NCBI RefSeq assembly: GCF_029626175.1
Contig: NZ_JARUBM010000002.1
Location: 744,001 to 808,000, forward strand
Length of the DNA stretch: 64,000 nucleotides
Source: Micromonospora sp. WMMD1082
Lineage (GTDB): Bacteria; Actinomycetota; Actinomycetes; Mycobacteriales; Micromonosporaceae
Reading direction: 5' to 3'
Of this stretch, positions 8,455 through 17,397 are shown in pieces. Both the position numbers and the translations under genes were made by a program. How positions within the stretch are numbered: position 1 is the stretch's first letter; each line of letters opens with the position of its first letter. The notes under the pieces are model-generated. The model worked only from the letters and a program-made list of their open reading frames with translations. It had not been told where the DNA came from and ran no database searches.

Positions 8455-8602
8455 GAGATCACTCTACGCGCCACGGGTGACAGTGGCGGGATGTCCACGG
8501 GCGGCGTTCCCAGTTCCCCGGATCCCGGTTTCCCGCGTCGACGGAGTCACCGTCGGTGGGGGTGGCTGGCCCGCGCCGGCCCCGGTGGGCCAGGATGCCG
8601 GC

Positions 8603-9301
8603 ATGTCGGAAACCGATGGATCGGGCACCGTCTACGGCAGCAGCCGCGCCGGGCCGCCCCGCGACCCGCTGGTGCTCACGGCGCTGGCGGTCGGGCTGGT
8701 CGGCGTACTGCTGGGGGTGCTGTTCGCCACCGGCGTGCTCGGCGGCGGCGACCCGACGCCGGCACCGACGGTGGCCGCGCCCCGCCCGACACCGGCACCG
8801 CCCAGCCCCACCGACACCGAACCGGAGCCCAGCACGGCACCGGCCGAACCGACTCCCTCGCCCACCCCCAGCGCCGACCCGGACGCGATCGTCGGGCCGA
8901 AGGTGTTCCGCGGCGTCGGCTCGGGCCTCTGCCTCGGCCTCGACGGCGATGGCGAGCGGGCCGTCGCCACGCTGGCCGCGTGCAGCGGCGGGCCGGAGCA
9001 GCAGTGGGTGGTCAACCCGTTCGACCCGGACACGGTCACGCTGACCAACGCCGCCCACAACCAGTGCCTCGACGTCGAGGGTCACAGCGGCGACGACGGC
9101 GCCCGGTTGCAGCAGTTCGGCTGCCACGGCGACGGCAACCAGCAGTGGCGGCTGCAACCGGTCGGCGACGGCGCGACCGTGCTGGTGGCCGTGCACAGCG
9201 GCAAGTGCGCCCAGGTCCGCGACGGCGGCGCCGCAGCCGGCGACGACATCATCCAGGCGCCCTGCGACGGCAACCCGGCGCAGCGCTGGGCCGTGCAGTG
9301 A
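8603..9301 (+). CDS. Membrane-anchored ricin B-type lectin (RICIN domain) protein
   Basis: 232 aa from ATG 8603. A short cytoplasmic head (~23 residues) precedes one membrane helix (LVLTALAVGLVGVLLGVLF) and a Pro/Thr/Ser-rich extracellular linker (~50-95). The C-terminal ~130 residues form a ricin-type beta-trefoil, with the three subdomain QxW-type ends EQQWVV, NQQWRL and AQRWAV and paired cysteines. It probably binds surface polysaccharide. It is divergently transcribed from bfaA. An in-frame upstream start at 8453 is less likely because the added sequence is not protein-like. Confidence 0.8.
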   Translation: MSETDGSGTVYGSSRAGPPRDPLVLTALAVGLVGVLLGVLFATGVLGGGDPTPAPTVAAPRPTPAPPSPTDTEPEPSTAPAEPTPSPTPSADPDAIVGPKVFRGVGSGLCLGLDGDGERAVATLAACSGGPEQQWVVNPFDPDTVTLTNAAHNQCLDVEGHSGDDGARLQQFGCHGDGNQQWRLQPVGDGATVLVAVHSGKCAQVRDGGAAAGDDIIQAPCDGNPAQRWAVQ

Positions 9302-9331
9302 CACTGGGCGCTACACCCCGCCTCCAGCTGG

Positions 9332-10633
9332 TCAGCCACGGTAGCTCCAGGCGCGGGGCGCGACGGCCACCGGCTGCGGCTCGCCGAACACGGCACCGCG
9401 CTGGCGCAGCAGCATCAGCGACAGCACCGCCGCGCCCACCGACAGCATTCCCGCCGCGTACCAGGCCAGGTGGTAGGTGCCGAGCTGGTCGCGGATGAGT
9501 CCCGCGCCGGTGGCCGCGACCGCCGCGCCGAGCTGGTGCGAGGCGAAGACCCAGCCGAAGACGACCGCGCCGGACGCGCCGAAGTACTCCCGGCAGAGGG
9601 CCACCGTCGGCGGCACCGTGGCGACCCAGTCCAGGCCGTAGAAGATGATGAAGACCAGCATGCTCGGCTCGGCGGTGGCCGCGAAGAGGCCGGGCAGCAC
9701 CAGCAGCGACCCGCCGCGCAACGCGTAGTACGCCACCAGCAGCAGCCGGGGGTCGTACCGGTCGGTGAGCCAACCGGAGGCGATCGTGCCGACGATGTCG
9801 AAGAGCCCGACCAGGGCCAGCAGGCCGGCGGCCGTGGTCTGCGGCATCCCGTGATCGTGCGCGGCGGGCACGAAGTGCGTACCGACCAGGCCGTTGGTGG
9901 TCGCGCCGCAGATCGCGAAGCCGGCGGCGAGCAGCCAGAACGGCCGGGTGCGCGCCGCCTGGGCCAGGGCGCCCACGGCACGGGCGGCGGCCCCGCCCGC
10001 CGGCCTGCTCGGCGGCACCACCTCCGCCGCGCCGTACGGCGGCAGGCCGAGATCCGCCGGGTACTCCCGCAACAGCCGCAGCACCAGCGGTACGACCAGC
10101 AGCGCCGCCCCCGCGACCACCAGTGCCGCCGACCGCCAGCCGTACGCGTCGACCAGCAGCGCCAGCAGCGGTAGGAAGACCAGCTGGCCGGCCGCCCCGC
10201 CGGCAGTGAGCACACCGGTGACCAGGCCACGGCGGCGCACGAACCAGCGTCCGGTGACCGTGGCGACGAAGGCCAGCGCCATCGACCCGGTGCCCAGCCC
10301 GACCAGCACGCCCCAGCAGGCGATGAGCTGCCAACTGGCGGTCATGAAGACGGTCAGCCCGCTGCCGACGGCGACCAGGACCAGCGCGGCGGCCACCACC
10401 CGGCGGATGCCGAAGCGGTCCATCAGGGCCGCGGCGAACGGCGCGGTCAACCCGTAGAGGAGCAGGTTCACCGAGACGGCGGCGGAGATGGTGGCCAGCG
10501 GCCAGCGGAACTCGGCGTGCAGCGGGTGCAGCAGCACCGACGGAGTGGCCCGGAACCCGGCGGCGCCGACCAGCGCCAGGAAGGCGACGGCGGCGACGAT
10601 CCAGGCCGGATGCAGGCGGGCAGTTCGATTCAC
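9332..10633 (-). CDS. MFS transporter (monocarboxylate/oxalate-formate type)
   Basis: 433 aa with 12 predicted membrane helices in two sets of six. The N-terminal RATPSVLLHPLHAEFRWPLA and DRFGIRRVV loop, and the central LREYPADLGLPPYG, match the OFA/MCT-like subgroup that exports or imports small carboxylates or lipophilic compounds. It starts with GTG at 10633. It is divergent from a GlxA-type regulator, the likely controller. Substrate unknown. Confidence 0.85.
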   Translation of the reverse strand: MNRTARLHPAWIVAAVAFLALVGAAGFRATPSVLLHPLHAEFRWPLATISAAVSVNLLLYGLTAPFAAALMDRFGIRRVVAAALVLVAVGSGLTVFMTASWQLIACWGVLVGLGTGSMALAFVATVTGRWFVRRRGLVTGVLTAGGAAGQLVFLPLLALLVDAYGWRSAALVVAGAALLVVPLVLRLLREYPADLGLPPYGAAEVVPPSRPAGGAAARAVGALAQAARTRPFWLLAAGFAICGATTNGLVGTHFVPAAHDHGMPQTTAAGLLALVGLFDIVGTIASGWLTDRYDPRLLLVAYYALRGGSLLVLPGLFAATAEPSMLVFIIFYGLDWVATVPPTVALCREYFGASGAVVFGWVFASHQLGAAVAATGAGLIRDQLGTYHLAWYAAGMLSVGAAVLSLMLLRQRGAVFGEPQPVAVAPRAWSYRG

Positions 10634-10704
10634 CAGGCGAGTCTGCGGCGGGCCGGCCCTGCCCGGCGAGTGGCCGGTGAGCCACGTTGCGCAATAATCG
10701 GGCC

Positions 10705-11685
10705 ATGACTCCGCACCGGATCGCCGTCCTCGCCGTGGACCAGGTGGTCGGCCTGGACCTGGGCACCCCCGCTCAGGTCTTCAGCACCGCCCGGGACGCC
10801 GACAACCGCCACTACTACGCCGTCGACACCTGCACCCCCGGTGGGCGGCCGGTCCGCAGCTCCGCCGGCTTCCAGGTGCTGCCCGACCACGGGCTGGAGC
10901 TGCTGGACCGGGCCGACACGGTGATCGTGCCCGGGATGTACGGCGACGCCCTGCTCCGCCACGACGCCATCGAGCCCGAGGTGGCCGCGGCGCTGCGGGC
11001 CGCGTACGACCGGGGCGCCCGGATCATGTCGATCTGCACCGGCGCCTTCGTGCTGGCCGCCGCCGGCCTGCTCGACGGTCGGCGCGCCACCACCCACTGG
11101 GGGCACGCCGACCGCTTCCGCCGGCTGTACCCGCAGGTCGACCTCGACCCCGACGTGCTCTTCGTGGCCGACGACCGGGTGCTCACCTCGGCCGGCGTCG
11201 CCGCCGGCATCGACCTGTGCCTGCACGTGGTCCGCGCCGATCACGGCAGCGAGGTGGCCAACCAGGCCGCCCGCCGGTGCGTCATGCCACCGTGGCGCGA
11301 CGGCGGTCAGGCCCAGTACATCGAACGCCCGGTGCCGCAGGCGCCCGACACCAGTACCGCCGTGGCCCGGCAGTGGGCCCGCGAGCGGCTGCACGAGCCG
11401 GTGAGCCTGCGCAAACTGGCCGGGCAGGCGCGGATGAGCGTGCGCACCTTCACCCGCCGGTTCCGCGCCGAGACCGGGCTGAGCCCGGCCCAGTGGCTGC
11501 TGCACGAGCGCACCGACCACGCCCGGCTACTGCTGGAGAGCACCGACCTGACCGTCGAGCAGATCGCCCGGCGCAGCGGCTTCGGCACCACCGCCGCCCT
11601 GCGCCAGCAGCTGCACCTGCGCATCGGCGTCGCCCCGTCGGCGTACCGCCGCGCCTTCCGCCGCTCCCCCGAAGGTGGGAGCTAG
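10705..11685 (+). CDS. GlxA-family AraC regulator with DJ-1/PfpI domain
   Basis: 326 aa from ATG 10705. Residues 1-170 form a DJ-1/PfpI (glutamine-amidotransferase-like) sensor domain with the nucleophile-elbow region RIMSICTGAFVLAAAGLLDG. Residues ~215-320 hold an AraC DNA-binding domain with LRKLAGQARMSVRTFTRRFR and ARRSGFGTTAALRQQ. GlxA proteins usually regulate divergent transporters or hydrolases, so the MFS gene is the probable target. The start codon follows TTGCGCAATAAT closely (small palindrome TTGCGCAA at about 10684-10692), which is the likely promoter or operator. Confidence 0.9.
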   Translation: MTPHRIAVLAVDQVVGLDLGTPAQVFSTARDADNRHYYAVDTCTPGGRPVRSSAGFQVLPDHGLELLDRADTVIVPGMYGDALLRHDAIEPEVAAALRAAYDRGARIMSICTGAFVLAAAGLLDGRRATTHWGHADRFRRLYPQVDLDPDVLFVADDRVLTSAGVAAGIDLCLHVVRADHGSEVANQAARRCVMPPWRDGGQAQYIERPVPQAPDTSTAVARQWARERLHEPVSLRKLAGQARMSVRTFTRRFRAETGLSPAQWLLHERTDHARLLLESTDLTVEQIARRSGFGTTAALRQQLHLRIGVAPSAYRRAFRRSPEGGS

Positions 11686-13640
11686 CGGCGGCGGCCTCGG
11701 CGGGCCCGCAGGTAGTCGCTGACCACGTACTCGCCGAGGTCGTCGGCGTCCGGCGTGAACACCCGGCCACCGCTGCGCCGGGCGACCGCCTCGACGAACC
11801 GGCGCAGACCGGGATCGTCGCCGAGCATGAAGAGATTCAGCGTCGCACCGTACCGGGCGAGCCGGTCCACCTCCCGGATGGTCGCCTCGATCGTCTCCGG
11901 CGACGACGGCCACGCGAAGAGCGCCTCCCCGTCGTCGGGGTCCAGGTGGGCGGTCGGTTCCCCGTCGGTGACCACCAGCACCACCGGCTCCGCGTCCGGG
12001 TGGCGTCGCAGGTGTCGCCCGGCCAGCCGCAACGCGTGTTGCAGGTTGGTGCCCTGCGTCAGGTCCGGCTCGACCGCCGCCAACTCCTGCCGGGTCAGCG
12101 TCGCCGCCTCCCGGCCGAAGCCGATGATCTGGAGCGCGTCCTGCGGGAACCGGGTCGCCATCAGGTGCGCCAGGGCCAGTCCCGTCTGCTTCATCGGCCC
12201 CCAGCGCCCCTGCGAGATCATCGAGTACGACAGGTCGACGCAGAGCGCCACCGCCGCCGAGGCCCGCCGCTCGGTCTCGACGACCTCGAAGTCCTCGACG
12301 GCCAGCTGCACCGGCACGCCCGGGCCGGCCCGGCGGACCGCCCGGGTCAGCGTCCGCACCACGTCCAACGGTTGTTCGTCGCCGTACTCCCAGGGCCGCG
12401 ACGCCCCGGTCACCTCGCCGGCCGCCCCGGCCGAACGCAGGTCGTGCTGCCCTCGCGGGCCGGCGGTCAACTCGGCGAAGACCTGCCGCAGCGCGGTGCC
12501 GCCGAGCCGGCGCAGCGCCTTCGGGCTCAGGGTCAGGCCCTCGGCGTCGCGGCTCACCCACCCCTGCCGGCGCAGCTCCCGCTCCAGCTCCCGCAGCCGG
12601 CGTACGTCGTCGGCCGCGTCGCGGCCCAGCGTCCGGGCCACCGCGTCGACGTCGATGTCGTCCAGGGTCGCCCCGGGGTGCGTCTGGCCCAGCTGGTCGA
12701 GCAGGTCGTCCAGCTCGGCGACCTCGTCGAGCGCCCCGGTCGCCTCGCCGTAGCCCAGCGGCCGGCCGCCGCCCTGCGTCCGCTCGCCGCGACCCCAGCG
12801 CAGGTCGGGCCGCAACGCCCGCAGGTTCGCCTCCAGCGCGGCCAGCTCCGAATCGAGCCGGTCGCCGAGGGACTCGCGCATCAGACCCGCCAGCTCCTCG
12901 CGCTGCCGCTCCGACAGCGAGTTCATCAACCGTTGGCCGGCCGCCGCGCGGCGGGCCAGCACGTCGATCAGCTCGTCGACGTTGCTCGGCCGTTCCGGGA
13001 AGAACTCGCCGTGCCGGCGCATGAACTCGGCGAACGCGTCGGTGGTGTCCTCCGCGCGGGCGTGCCGGGCCAGCAGGGCGTTGAGGTCCCGCATCATCTC
13101 GGCCACCCGCGCCTGCACCGCCGGGTCGGCCGCCAGCCGCGCCGAGTCGCGCAGCCCGGCGAAGCGCTGGCCGAGCACGTCGTCGCGCAGCCCGTCGAGG
13201 ATCCGCTGGTAGTTCTGCCGGGCCTCGTCGCTCGCCCACGGGTAGCCGGACAGCTCCCGTACCGCCTGTGCGGTGGAGCGGGGCAGATTGTCCAGCACCG
13301 TCTCGGCGAACCGCGCCGCCTCGTCCTGCCGGCCGGCCAGCTCGTCCCGCTCGGCGGCGAGGGCCTGGTCGAGCAGGGCCCGCGCCCGGGTCACCGCGCC
13401 GTCCAGGTCACCCCGGCGCAGCGCCTCCCGCCGCAGCCGGCGGGCGCGGGCGGTCAACCCGTCCAGCCCGCCGTGCCCCTGCAGGCCCCGGCGCAGCAGG
13501 TCCCGCAGCGCGTCGCGCAGGCTGCCGCCGGCCAGCACCTCCGCGCCGACCTGATCCACCGCGGCCCGCACGTCGTACGGTGACGCCAGCGGATCGGGGC
13601 CGCCGCGCCACTGCCCGTACCGGAACCGGTTGCCGGCCAT
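11682..13640 (-). CDS. VWA-domain protein (CoxE/YehP-like partner of a MoxR-type ATPase)
   Basis: 652 aa. Residues ~1-430 are charged and helical without a recognised domain. The C-terminal ~200 residues form a von Willebrand A domain: VALCVDLSYSM carries the DxSxS metal-ion-dependent adhesion site, with QGTNLQHALRLA and VVLVVTDGEPTAH as later MIDAS elements. There is no signal peptide, so it is cytoplasmic. It starts two bases after the AAA ATPase stop. MoxR-like ATPase plus VWA pairs act as chaperone or metal-insertion machines on partner complexes; no partner enzyme is adjacent. Its extreme 3' end overlaps the GlxA gene tail by four bases. Confidence 0.85.
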   Translation of the reverse strand: MAGNRFRYGQWRGGPDPLASPYDVRAAVDQVGAEVLAGGSLRDALRDLLRRGLQGHGGLDGLTARARRLRREALRRGDLDGAVTRARALLDQALAAERDELAGRQDEAARFAETVLDNLPRSTAQAVRELSGYPWASDEARQNYQRILDGLRDDVLGQRFAGLRDSARLAADPAVQARVAEMMRDLNALLARHARAEDTTDAFAEFMRRHGEFFPERPSNVDELIDVLARRAAAGQRLMNSLSERQREELAGLMRESLGDRLDSELAALEANLRALRPDLRWGRGERTQGGGRPLGYGEATGALDEVAELDDLLDQLGQTHPGATLDDIDVDAVARTLGRDAADDVRRLRELERELRRQGWVSRDAEGLTLSPKALRRLGGTALRQVFAELTAGPRGQHDLRSAGAAGEVTGASRPWEYGDEQPLDVVRTLTRAVRRAGPGVPVQLAVEDFEVVETERRASAAVALCVDLSYSMISQGRWGPMKQTGLALAHLMATRFPQDALQIIGFGREAATLTRQELAAVEPDLTQGTNLQHALRLAGRHLRRHPDAEPVVLVVTDGEPTAHLDPDDGEALFAWPSSPETIEATIREVDRLARYGATLNLFMLGDDPGLRRFVEAVARRSGGRVFTPDADDLGEYVVSDYLRARRGRRR

Positions 13641-13642
13641 GC

Positions 13643-15106
13643 TCAGTCCCGACCGCCGTAGCGGGTACGCCCGGAGTCGGTGACGTCCTTGCCCAGCCGG
13701 CGGCTCAGGTGCAGCCCCTCCAGGACGAACTCGACGGCCGCGGCGGCCTGCCCGGTGCTCGGCGCGTCGCCGATGCCGAGCCGGTCGAGCACCTTGGCCA
13801 GCCCCGGCACCGTGCCCACCTGCCGCAGCAACTCGCCGGCCGGCACCAGCTCACCGGTCTCGATCGCCTGCCCGTCGTCGACGAGGGCGGTGAACCCCGA
13901 CAGGTCCAGCCCGGCCAGCCGGGCCCGGAACGTCTCGGCGGTGGCGGTCCGCAGCAGGTGACCGAGGACCTCGACCTCCCGGCCCTCCTCGCCGCTCTCG
14001 AACTCCACCTTGCCGCGCAGCGTCGACGTCACCGACACCGCGTCGCCCACCCGTGCCACCGCCTCGGGTGCAAGGAAGGGCTCGGCCGGCGCTCCCGGTG
14101 CCACGGCGTCGAGCAGGCTGGCCCGGCGCAGCGCGGCGGCGGCGACCGTCTCCGCGGCGGCGATCGCGAACCGGGCGGAGACGCCGGAGCGGGGGTCCAC
14201 CGACGGCGACTCGCGCACCGCGCGGGCGAACCGGGCGAGCACCTCCAGCACGTGCTCCGGCACCTCGGCGACCAGATCGGCCTCCTGCCGGATCAGCGCC
14301 AGTTCGAGCTCCAGATCGGTCGGGTAGTGGGTCCGGATCTCGGCGCCGAACCGGTCCTTGAGCGGGGTGATGATCCGGCCCCGGTTGGTGTAGTCCTCCG
14401 GGTTGGCGCTGGCCACCAGGAGCAGGTCCAGCGGCAGCCGGAGCTGGTAGCCGCGCACCTGGATGTCCCGCTCCTCCAGCACGTTGAGCAGCGCCACCTG
14501 GATCCGCTCGGCCAGGTCCGGCAGCTCGTTGACCGCGAAGATGCCCCGGTTGGTACGCGGCACCAGCCCGAAGTGGATCGTCTCCGGGTCGCCGAGCGTG
14601 CGCCCCTGGGCCAGCCGGACCGGGTCGACGTCGCCGATCAGGTCGCCGACGCTGGTGTCCGGCGTGGCCAGCTTCTCGCCGTAGCGCATCGAGCGGTGCA
14701 GCCAGCCGACCGGAAGATCATCGCCGGCCTCGGCGACCAGCGCCCGCGACGCCGGTGTCACCGGGTGCAGCGGGTGCTCGTTGAGCACCGACCCGGTGAT
14801 CACCGGGGTCCACTCGTCCAGCAACGTCACCAGCGACCGGATCAGCCGGGTCTTGCCCTGGCCCCGCTCGCCGAGCAGCACCATGTCGTGCCCGGCGAGC
14901 AGCGCCCGCTCCACCTCGGGCAGGACGGTGTCGTCGTACCCGACGATGCCGGCGAAGCGCGGACCGCCGTCGCGCAGGCGGGCCAGCAGGTTGTCCCGCA
15001 GTTCCTGCTTGACGGTGCGGTAGCGGTGACCGGCGGCGCGCAGCGCGCCCAGCGTGCCGGGCAGGTCGGCCGGCGGGACCGATGATGTCGTAGACGGTGC
15101 ACTCAC
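13643..15106 (-). CDS. AAA+ ATPase, magnesium-chelatase/MoxR-like
   Basis: 487 aa. The AAA core holds MVLLGERGQGKTRLIRSLV (Walker A near residue 80), a FAVNELPDLAERIQVALLNV block in which the Walker B is FAVNELPDL (an NE in place of the more common DE), and LLVASANPEDYTNRGRIITP as sensor I. The long insert with MRYGEKLATPDTSVGDLIG resembles ChlI/MoxR inserts. It forms a two-gene operon with the VWA protein. The GTG start at 15106 follows TAGCGT by seven bases, implying a leaderless transcript. Partner substrate unknown. Confidence 0.85.
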   Translation of the reverse strand: MSAPSTTSSVPPADLPGTLGALRAAGHRYRTVKQELRDNLLARLRDGGPRFAGIVGYDDTVLPEVERALLAGHDMVLLGERGQGKTRLIRSLVTLLDEWTPVITGSVLNEHPLHPVTPASRALVAEAGDDLPVGWLHRSMRYGEKLATPDTSVGDLIGDVDPVRLAQGRTLGDPETIHFGLVPRTNRGIFAVNELPDLAERIQVALLNVLEERDIQVRGYQLRLPLDLLLVASANPEDYTNRGRIITPLKDRFGAEIRTHYPTDLELELALIRQEADLVAEVPEHVLEVLARFARAVRESPSVDPRSGVSARFAIAAAETVAAAALRRASLLDAVAPGAPAEPFLAPEAVARVGDAVSVTSTLRGKVEFESGEEGREVEVLGHLLRTATAETFRARLAGLDLSGFTALVDDGQAIETGELVPAGELLRQVGTVPGLAKVLDRLGIGDAPSTGQAAAAVEFVLEGLHLSRRLGKDVTDSGRTRYGGRD

Positions 15107-15145
15107 CCGCCCAACGCTAGCTCACCACACACCCCGCCACCCACG

Positions 15146-15208
15146 CGTTGATCATGAAGTTGTTGCCACTCACCACGGCGTGTCGCGACAACAACTTCAT
15201 GATCAACG
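15146..15208. repeat. Intergenic inverted repeat with perfect 20-bp arms
   Basis: 15146-15165 (CGTTGATCATGAAGTTGTTG) is exactly complementary to 15189-15208, with a 23-base loop. It sits between the divergent AAA/VWA operon and a GNAT gene. GATCATGAAGTTGTTG-type repeats are, as far as I recall, frequent in Micromonosporaceae intergenic regions. It could form a hairpin in either transcript. Confidence 0.6.
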
Positions 15209-15249
15209 AGGAGTGTGGCGGTGGTGGGGCGCGCGTTACGGTAGCGCCT

Positions 15250-15723
15250 GTGACGGAACGGCGCGCGGTGCTCTCCATCGATCATGAACCCTGGGGGTCG
15301 GCCGACGCGGCCCGGCTGCGCGACGCCCAGCGCGCCGAACTCGACGCCCGCTACGGCTCCGACGACCACGAGCCGGGCGCCGAGCCCACGGCGGAGACCG
15401 TCAGCGTCTTCCTGATCGCCCGGGACGGCGACGGCACCGCCCTGGGCTGCGGCGGCCTGCGCTTCCTCGCCGACGACTCCGCCGAGATCAAGCGGATGTA
15501 CGTCACCCCATCGGCCCGGGGCACCGGCGTGGCGACCGCCATCCTGCGCGCCCTGGAGCGGGCCGCCGGCAACGCGGGCGTACGCACCCTGCTGCTGGAG
15601 ACCGGCACCGCCCAGCCCGACGCGATGCGCTTCTACGAGCGTGAGGGCTACCGACGCATCGACAACTTCGGGCCATACGTCGATGAGCCGCTCTCCGTAT
15701 GCTACGCCCGCGACCTACCCTGA
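15250..15723 (+). CDS. GNAT-family N-acetyltransferase
   Basis: 157 aa. The GNAT acetyl-CoA site is clear: AEIKRMYVTPSARGTGVATA (motif A with the R-x-x-G-x-G/A loop), then VRTLLLETGTAQPDAMRFYE and REGYRRI (motif B). Substrate unknown. The GTG start at 15250 is preceded by TTACGGT eight bases upstream, a typical actinobacterial leaderless arrangement. Frames reaching further upstream run through the 20-bp inverted repeat and are not protein-like. It is convergent with the following aldo/keto reductase. Confidence 0.85.
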   Translation: MTERRAVLSIDHEPWGSADAARLRDAQRAELDARYGSDDHEPGAEPTAETVSVFLIARDGDGTALGCGGLRFLADDSAEIKRMYVTPSARGTGVATAILRALERAAGNAGVRTLLLETGTAQPDAMRFYEREGYRRIDNFGPYVDEPLSVCYARDLP

Positions 15724-15731
15724 CCCGACGA

Positions 15732-16700
15732 TCAGCGGCCGGCGCGGGCCTTGATCAGACGAGGTACGGCGGCCAGCCCGGTGACCGGGCGGAACGCCCG
15801 CGTCGCGTTGACCAGCGCGGCGTACTCGTCCTCGGTCAGGTCGATCTCGGCGGCGGCCGCGTTGCGCTCCAGCTGCTCCACGGTGGACGCACCGGGGATG
15901 GCCACCACGTTCGGGTGCCGCAGCACGTACGCCAGGGCGATCTGGCTCGGCGTGGCGTCGTGCGCGGCGGCCACCTGGCGCAGCGTCTCGATCAGCGCGG
16001 TGCCGCGTTCCAGGTTCTCCGGCAGGAAGTACGGGTTGGCCCGGCGGATCGCGCCGACCGGGGGGTGGTGCGCGTCGTACCTCCCGGAGAGGAAGCCCTG
16101 CGCCAGCGGGCTGTACGCGATGACCAGCCGCCCGGCCTGCGCCGCGTACGGCAGTAGATCCTCCTCCGGCTTACGGTCGAGCATGCTGTAGCGGACCTGA
16201 TTGCTCAGCACCCGCCGGCCCAGCGCCGCCTCGGCCACCTGCCAGCGGCGCAGGCTGTAGTTGCTCACCCCGACCTCGCCGACCAGGCCGACGTCCTGCA
16301 ACGCGCGCATGCCCCGCATGGTCCGGTGGTCGCCGACCAACGGGTTGGGCGAGTGCACCTGGTAGAGGTCGATGCTGGTGACGCCGAGCCGGGCCGCCGA
16401 GGCGACCGCGCGCTGCTGCACCACCGACGCGACCGGCAACACCGGAAGGATCTTGGTGGCCACGGTGACCTTGCCCCGGTCGGCGGCCAGGGCCGCGCCG
16501 AGGATCCGTTCGCTGCGGCCGAAGCCGTAGATCTCGGCGGTGTCGAAGAGGGTGACACCCAACTCGACGGCGCGCCGGACGATGTCCGTCGCCAGCCGTT
16601 CGTAGTCGGGGCCGTAGCCCCACTCCCGCGAGCCGAACTGCCAGGTACCGAGACCGATCTTGGACAGGGGTTTCGGGGTGTCGAGCCGCACGTAGCGCAT
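15732..16700 (-). CDS. Aldo/keto reductase
   Basis: 322 aa, the usual size. The AKR barrel shows SKIGLGTWQFGSREWGYG, FDTAEIYGFGRSERILG (catalytic Asp and Tyr), VTVATKILP (catalytic Lys), DLYQVHSPNP (catalytic His region), GVSNYSLRRW and AIPGASTVEQLERN for NADP binding. Substrate cannot be assigned. The ATG at 16700 follows TACGGT closely, again suggesting leaderless expression. The open frame upstream of 16700 is a chance extension. Confidence 0.9.
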   Translation of the reverse strand: MRYVRLDTPKPLSKIGLGTWQFGSREWGYGPDYERLATDIVRRAVELGVTLFDTAEIYGFGRSERILGAALAADRGKVTVATKILPVLPVASVVQQRAVASAARLGVTSIDLYQVHSPNPLVGDHRTMRGMRALQDVGLVGEVGVSNYSLRRWQVAEAALGRRVLSNQVRYSMLDRKPEEDLLPYAAQAGRLVIAYSPLAQGFLSGRYDAHHPPVGAIRRANPYFLPENLERGTALIETLRQVAAAHDATPSQIALAYVLRHPNVVAIPGASTVEQLERNAAAAEIDLTEDEYAALVNATRAFRPVTGLAAVPRLIKARAGR

Positions 16701-16779
16701 GGCATCGACCGTACCCGCCACAGAGCACGATGACCGCCGATCCGCCGGGCGCGCCCGCACCGCCACGCACCGGCCCAAC

Positions 16780-17049
16780 TCAGTCGGTCGCGGCACCCGG
16801 GTCCGGCGGGCGACTCGCCCGCCGGATCCAGCCGAGGAAGCGGCCGTACAGCTCGAAGCCGTCCGGGTTGCCGCCGATGCGTTCGAGGTCGGCGGTCGCC
16901 TCCCAGAGCAGTTCGGCCATCTCGATGGCGAACGCCCGGCCCTTGCCGACGTACTCGGCGGCCAGGTGCAACCGGGCCACCCCGCAGGGCCAGGGATGCG
17001 CGCACGCCGCACAGAACCACATCGGCTTGACGGGTGCGTGTCGCTGCAT
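16780..17049 (-). CDS. Small conserved protein with a cysteine/histidine cluster
   Basis: 89 aa from ATG 17049, which has a strong GGAGGAG ribosome binding site. The N-terminal part has MWFCAACAHPWPC, a C-x2-C-x-H-x3-C cluster that could bind zinc; the rest is helical (AAEYVGKGRAFAIEMAELLW). Small proteins of this kind recur in actinobacteria beside excisionase-like helix-turn-helix genes and are sometimes annotated as flavin reductase, for which I see no sequence support. Role unknown. It is divergent from the HTH gene at 17179. Confidence 0.7.
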   Translation of the reverse strand: MQRHAPVKPMWFCAACAHPWPCGVARLHLAAEYVGKGRAFAIEMAELLWEATADLERIGGNPDGFELYGRFLGWIRRASRPPDPGAATD

Positions 17050-17178
17050 CAGGTGTCTCCTCCCCCGGCCCTGCCGGCACACCCCGATCCCACCCCACCC
17101 ACCACTACCCTGTCAACATGTACACCCCCGATCAGGGCTCCCCAATCGGGGAGATGAAGTTGTGCATACGTTCGAGTC

Positions 17179-17397
17179 ATGGCCGAGGGACCGGGCGAGC
17201 TGATGGGGCCGTGGGAGATTGCCCAGCGACTCGGGGTAACGCGCTCACGTTTCCAGCAGATCGCGATGCGACCCAGCTTCCCCAGGCCCTACCAGGAGCT
17301 GCGGGCCACCAAGGTCTGGCTCAAGTCCGACGTCGAAGCCTGGATCGCCGAATACCGGCGGCCGCGACCGGCGGCCGACGAGGATGAGCAGGGCTGA
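17179..17397 (+). CDS. Small excisionase/AlpA-like helix-turn-helix protein
   Basis: 72 aa. Nearly the whole protein is one MerR/AlpA-like DNA-binding domain: GPWEIAQRLGVTRSRFQQIA, then WLKSDVEAWIAEYRRP at the end, where the W..DVEAWI helix is diagnostic. The acidic tail is short. It could be a transcriptional regulator of the divergent Cys/His gene; no integrase is near, so an excisionase role is unlikely. A CATACGTT box lies eight bases before the ATG. Confidence 0.75.
   Translation: MAEGPGELMGPWEIAQRLGVTRSRFQQIAMRPSFPRPYQELRATKVWLKSDVEAWIAEYRRPRPAADEDEQG

Noticed and set aside
9249..10766. 505-codon frame overlapping the MFS gene on the same strand
   Set aside because: Frame-shifted shadow of the transporter, without membrane helices.
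11217..15085. Plus-strand frames of 788 and 605 codons across the VWA/AAA genes
   Set aside because: Arginine/proline/glutamine-rich antisense frames; the minus strand carries intact VWA and AAA motifs.
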